Position numbers and translations under genes: made by a program. Below are positions 61,801 to 64,000 of a stretch of DNA of 64,000 nucleotides, in pieces (within the stretch, counting starts at the first letter, position 1; the number at the start of each line of letters is the position of its first letter). The notes under the pieces are model-generated. The model searched no databases. It saw only the letters and a list, made by a program, of their open reading frames with translations, and was not told the origin of the DNA. The stretch is from Escallonia rubra (Eukaryota > Streptophyta > Magnoliopsida > Escalloniales > Escalloniaceae), in contig JAVXUO010001149.1 of assembly GCA_033065855.1 (NCBI GenBank), forward strand, positions 62,001 through 126,000. The letters run 5' to 3'.

Positions 61801-62152
61801 CTTGGAGAACCCGGTGCTGCAGAGATGGGTGTATTCGGGTTTTGTGGAGTGGCTGCTTCCGTTTGCGAGTGTTCCTGCGGCGGGCTGGACGACGGGGTTT
61901 ATTGAGCGGTCGCTGAGAGAGTTCGCGACGTTCACTGCCTTGGGTGTGCAGCTAGATTGGTTGGCCGAGTTCCTTAGGTCGAGGAGCGAGGGTAGTGGTG
62001 TGGGCGAGAGGATGTCCTTGGTACGTATGGAGGAGATGTTGCTTGAGAGGCGCCGCCAAGGGTTAGAGGTGGAACGATTAGAGATCAACGGAGAGTTGGT
62101 CGTGATTGATAGAGAGGTGGCGGAGATAGAGAGGCAGCTGACGGATTTGTAG
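58813..62152 (+). CDS. Plant mobile domain (PMD) protein, antisense passenger of the retrotransposon
   Basis: Three exons with GT/AG borders and matching phases: 58813-59765, 59857-61069 and 61175-62152, giving 1,047 aa. The PMD core (about residues 130-560) has 'WCDHMMEVPRWAALLDVLGL', 'TLLLSRWSTQTHIFVTEFGE', 'IGPTLLDVMMLTGLPMHGEL' and, in exon 2, 'LGTMYSRLDQFVNDVKRSHG' and 'YVDWMFLQRYLYECFPDYRP', as in MAIN/MAIL-type and transposon-borne PMD proteins. The later part is acidic and low-complexity, with a C-terminal coiled coil ('RRRQGLEVERLEINGELVVI'). An in-frame TAA (58810-58812) directly precedes the chosen ATG and a TAG ends the frame, yet coiled-coil coding continues in frame to 62326 past another TAG (62213-62215). 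Host MAIN/MAIL1 proteins act in silencing and growth; what the mobile versions do is not known. Confidence 0.85.
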
Positions 62153-62749
62153 AGACGTCTGAGTGATCTTCAGAGGCGGCGGACGGATGTGGAGGTGCGA
62201 GAGGCCGAGCGTTAGAGGCGGCAGGCTGAGTTCGAGGCGGAGCGGTCGGCGCTGCAGGTTCAGCGTCAGGCATTGCAGGCATTTAGCGCTCACCCGGTAG
62301 CCGTTTTGCTATCTAGCTTCCGATAGGTTTATCATAGACTTATTGTCTAGGGAGTGCCCGATAGTGGCCAAAGACGTTTTATGTATGCATAGACATCGAT
62401 TTTGCTGGTACATGAAGTGTGATTGGATGCTGTTTTGTGAACACTGTCGTGGATGCATGGTATAGTCGCTTGTATATTGCAATTGTGCGTTGCGTCTGTT
62501 GGATGTCGGTCTGTGTCCCCCCCCCCCTTCTTTTTTTGTAATCGAGGATAAATACTTGATAACCAGAAATGAAATATAACAGTAAAGGCCAAGTAGAGAG
62601 TGAAAAGATTGTATATTGATAGTGCGTAGATTAAGGAAGCATCTGTACATAACAAAAGAACTCGTAACAAGGAACAAAAGTATATGCTAATACATGTGCG
62701 TGCACACACAAAAGGTCGGGTCGTGGTGGGGGGACATGCCGCAAGCTGA
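62153..62749. other. Region between the PMD gene and the integrase end
   Basis: The first ~170 bp continue the PMD coiled-coil frame ('RRLSDLQRRRTDVEVREAER', then a stop, then QAEFEAERSALQVQRQALQA). The remainder is non-coding and contains a C10 run (62518-62527) and T-run. It forms the 3' untranslated part of the retrotransposon pol transcript on the minus strand. Confidence 0.5.
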
Positions 62750-64000
62750 TCATGCATAGTACTTCTTCAGATAGCGACCATTGACAGGGGCGGTAAGTTG
62801 CCCGTCGTCTGGATTGAGCAAGAGGTACGAACCATTGCTTCTGGCAGTGTGTATTTCAAATGGCCCCTCCCAGTTAGGTGTAAATTTAGGAGCTGACAAA
62901 TTGGCCCGTACATGTTTGGCGGCTTGGAGGACAAGGTCGCCTGCTGCGAAGGAGCGAGGTTTGACGGTCTTCCCGTAGGCTTTGACAAGCTTCTCATGAT
63001 ATGCTTTCATTCGTCGCATGGCAGTAGCTCTCTTTTCATCAAGGCTCTCAAGTGCCACCATTCTGGTTTCCTCTTCCCCGAGACCACTGCTGAGGGATAG
63101 ACGCGCCGAGGCGACGGTGATTTCGGCCGGCACTACACATTCGTCCCCGTAGACGAGGGAGAAGGGCGTGGCCTTCGTAGCCGTGTGTCTGGAAGTTCTG
63201 TAGGCCCAAAGGGCATGACTTAGCTTTTCGGACCAAGAGTTGCTTGCGTCATGGACCATGCGCGACAAAACGTGCAACAGCGTTTTGTTAGAGGCTTCAG
63301 CCTGACCGTTGCCTTGCGGATAATAAGGAGTCGACGTGGCATGATTGATATTGTCTGCTTCCATAAGAGTCCGAACATCTCGATTGATGAATGGCGTGCC
63401 GTTGTCGGATATAATACATCGGGGGATGCCGAAGCGACATATGATGTGGTCGCGTAAAAAGTTGGCGATGGCGCCCCCCGTGGCTCTTCGCAGAGGTATG
63501 GCCTCGACCCATTTTGTGAAACGCTCCGTTGCGACCATGATCCAAATGTGACCTTTTGACGGTGGATGTATGGGGCCGATAAGGTCGAGAGCCCAAGAGT
63601 GGAATGGCCAAGGGGCCGCGATCATACGTAGGTCGGATGCTGGCATGTGTATTCTATCTGCATGTCTCTGGCAGGGTTGACAGTGTCGTACATGGGAGAT
63701 TGCATCGTACTCCATAGTTGGCCAGTAGTACCCCAGCCTGAGTAGTTCTGCATACAACTTCTGAGAACCTTGGTGTTCGCCACAAACACCATTGTGCACT
63801 TCGTTGATCACCTCGACTGCTTGGGCACCCTGCAAGCATCGTAGGGTGCGTCCCGAAAATCCTTTGCGAAACAATTCGCCTTCCGTCTCAAAATACTTGA
63901 CCGACTTGCGTTTGATAGAACGTGCTAAGTTGCGGTCAGATGGTAGCAGTCCGTGGGACAGATATTGCAGGAAGGGCTGGCGCCAGTCACCCTCAATATT
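62750..64000 (-). CDS. Ty3/gypsy integrase, C-terminal end of pol (partial)
   Basis: The frame is open from the window edge (64000) to the stop at 62750, 416 residues seen. In order: a linker after RNase H ('DWRQPFLQYLSHGLLPSDRN'); the HHCC zinc finger (H69, H76, C107, C110 counted from the edge; 'VHNGVCGEHQG' and 'HCQPCQRHA'); the catalytic core with D139 in 'ALDLIGPIHPP', D199 in 'ISDNGTPF' and E235 in 'NGQAEASNKTLL'; and a C-terminal domain with 'KFTPNWEGPFEIHTARSNGS'. All catalytic residues are intact and no stop interrupts it, so the copy may be young. The sequence style fits the Tat-type plant lineage; no chromodomain is seen. Protease, reverse transcriptase and RNase H lie beyond the window. 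Confidence 0.93.
   Translation of the reverse strand, partial: NIEGDWRQPFLQYLSHGLLPSDRNLARSIKRKSVKYFETEGELFRKGFSGRTLRCLQGAQAVEVINEVHNGVCGEHQGSQKLYAELLRLGYYWPTMEYDAISHVRHCQPCQRHADRIHMPASDLRMIAAPWPFHSWALDLIGPIHPPSKGHIWIMVATERFTKWVEAIPLRRATGGAIANFLRDHIICRFGIPRCIISDNGTPFINRDVRTLMEADNINHATSTPYYPQGNGQAEASNKTLLHVLSRMVHDASNSWSEKLSHALWAYRTSRHTATKATPFSLVYGDECVVPAEITVASARLSLSSGLGEEETRMVALESLDEKRATAMRRMKAYHEKLVKAYGKTVKPRSFAAGDLVLQAAKHVRANLSAPKFTPNWEGPFEIHTARSNGSYLLLNPDDGQLTAPVNGRYLKKYYA

Noticed and set aside
47100-64000. CRISPR-like reading of the tandem repeats
   Set aside because: The arrays are head-to-tail satellites without unique spacers, in a plant genome.

Overview
This is nuclear DNA from a flowering plant, most likely a eudicot. 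The evidence is intron-bearing plant gene families, AT-rich intergenic DNA with many microsatellites, and dense transposon debris. Four host genes can be supported: a PLT4-type polyol/monosaccharide transporter (minus, 4786-7475, two exons), an intronless STA1/PRP6-like splicing factor (plus, 14671-17760), an ERF053-type AP2/ERF transcription factor (minus, 30085-31425) and an IST1-like ESCRT regulator (minus, 47363-50117, six exons). From memory, the Arabidopsis counterparts of the transporter and the ERF are close neighbours on chromosome 2 (At2g20780 and At2g20880), so the left half may be an ancestral syntenic block stretched by insertions.

Between the genes lie decayed genes and mobile DNA. 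At 1-4.1 kb a duplicated ~600-bp segment flanks a LINE 3' end. At 8.6-11.35 kb there is a repeat-rich LTR without coding sequence. A protochlorophyllide oxidoreductase pseudogene that keeps an intron lies at 23.3-24.8 kb. Three elements have long terminal inverted repeats and 9-bp target-site duplications, the Mutator-like signature: 20033-21527, 27982-29316 and 38029-39881. The last is a Pack-MULE-like element carrying antisense pieces of a CDKB1-type kinase, a probable metal-tolerance (cation-efflux) protein and a ZAR1-like LRR receptor kinase. It sits inside a hAT-like MITE whose uninterrupted relative is at 13.4 kb. Some candidate exons (21.6-23.2 kb and 44.1-44.5 kb) could not be identified.

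The right end (52.2-64 kb) is transposon territory. It starts with a hairpin-rich segment that has its own TATA box and splice donor. Next come eight copies of a ~312-bp satellite, and then a Ty3/gypsy element read on the minus strand and cut by the window edge: its 3' LTR (about 55989-58012) and the integrase end of pol (62750-64000). Between integrase and LTR, in the opposite orientation, lies a three-exon gene for a plant mobile domain (PMD) protein with its own TATA box. This antisense passenger gene is the most interesting structure in the window. Extra antisense ORFs are known in some Tat/Ogre-type retrotransposons, so the novelty lies in this particular arrangement, not in the principle.

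All assignments come from reading the sequence and recalling families; no database search was run. Exon borders were checked by hand for splice sites and reading phase.
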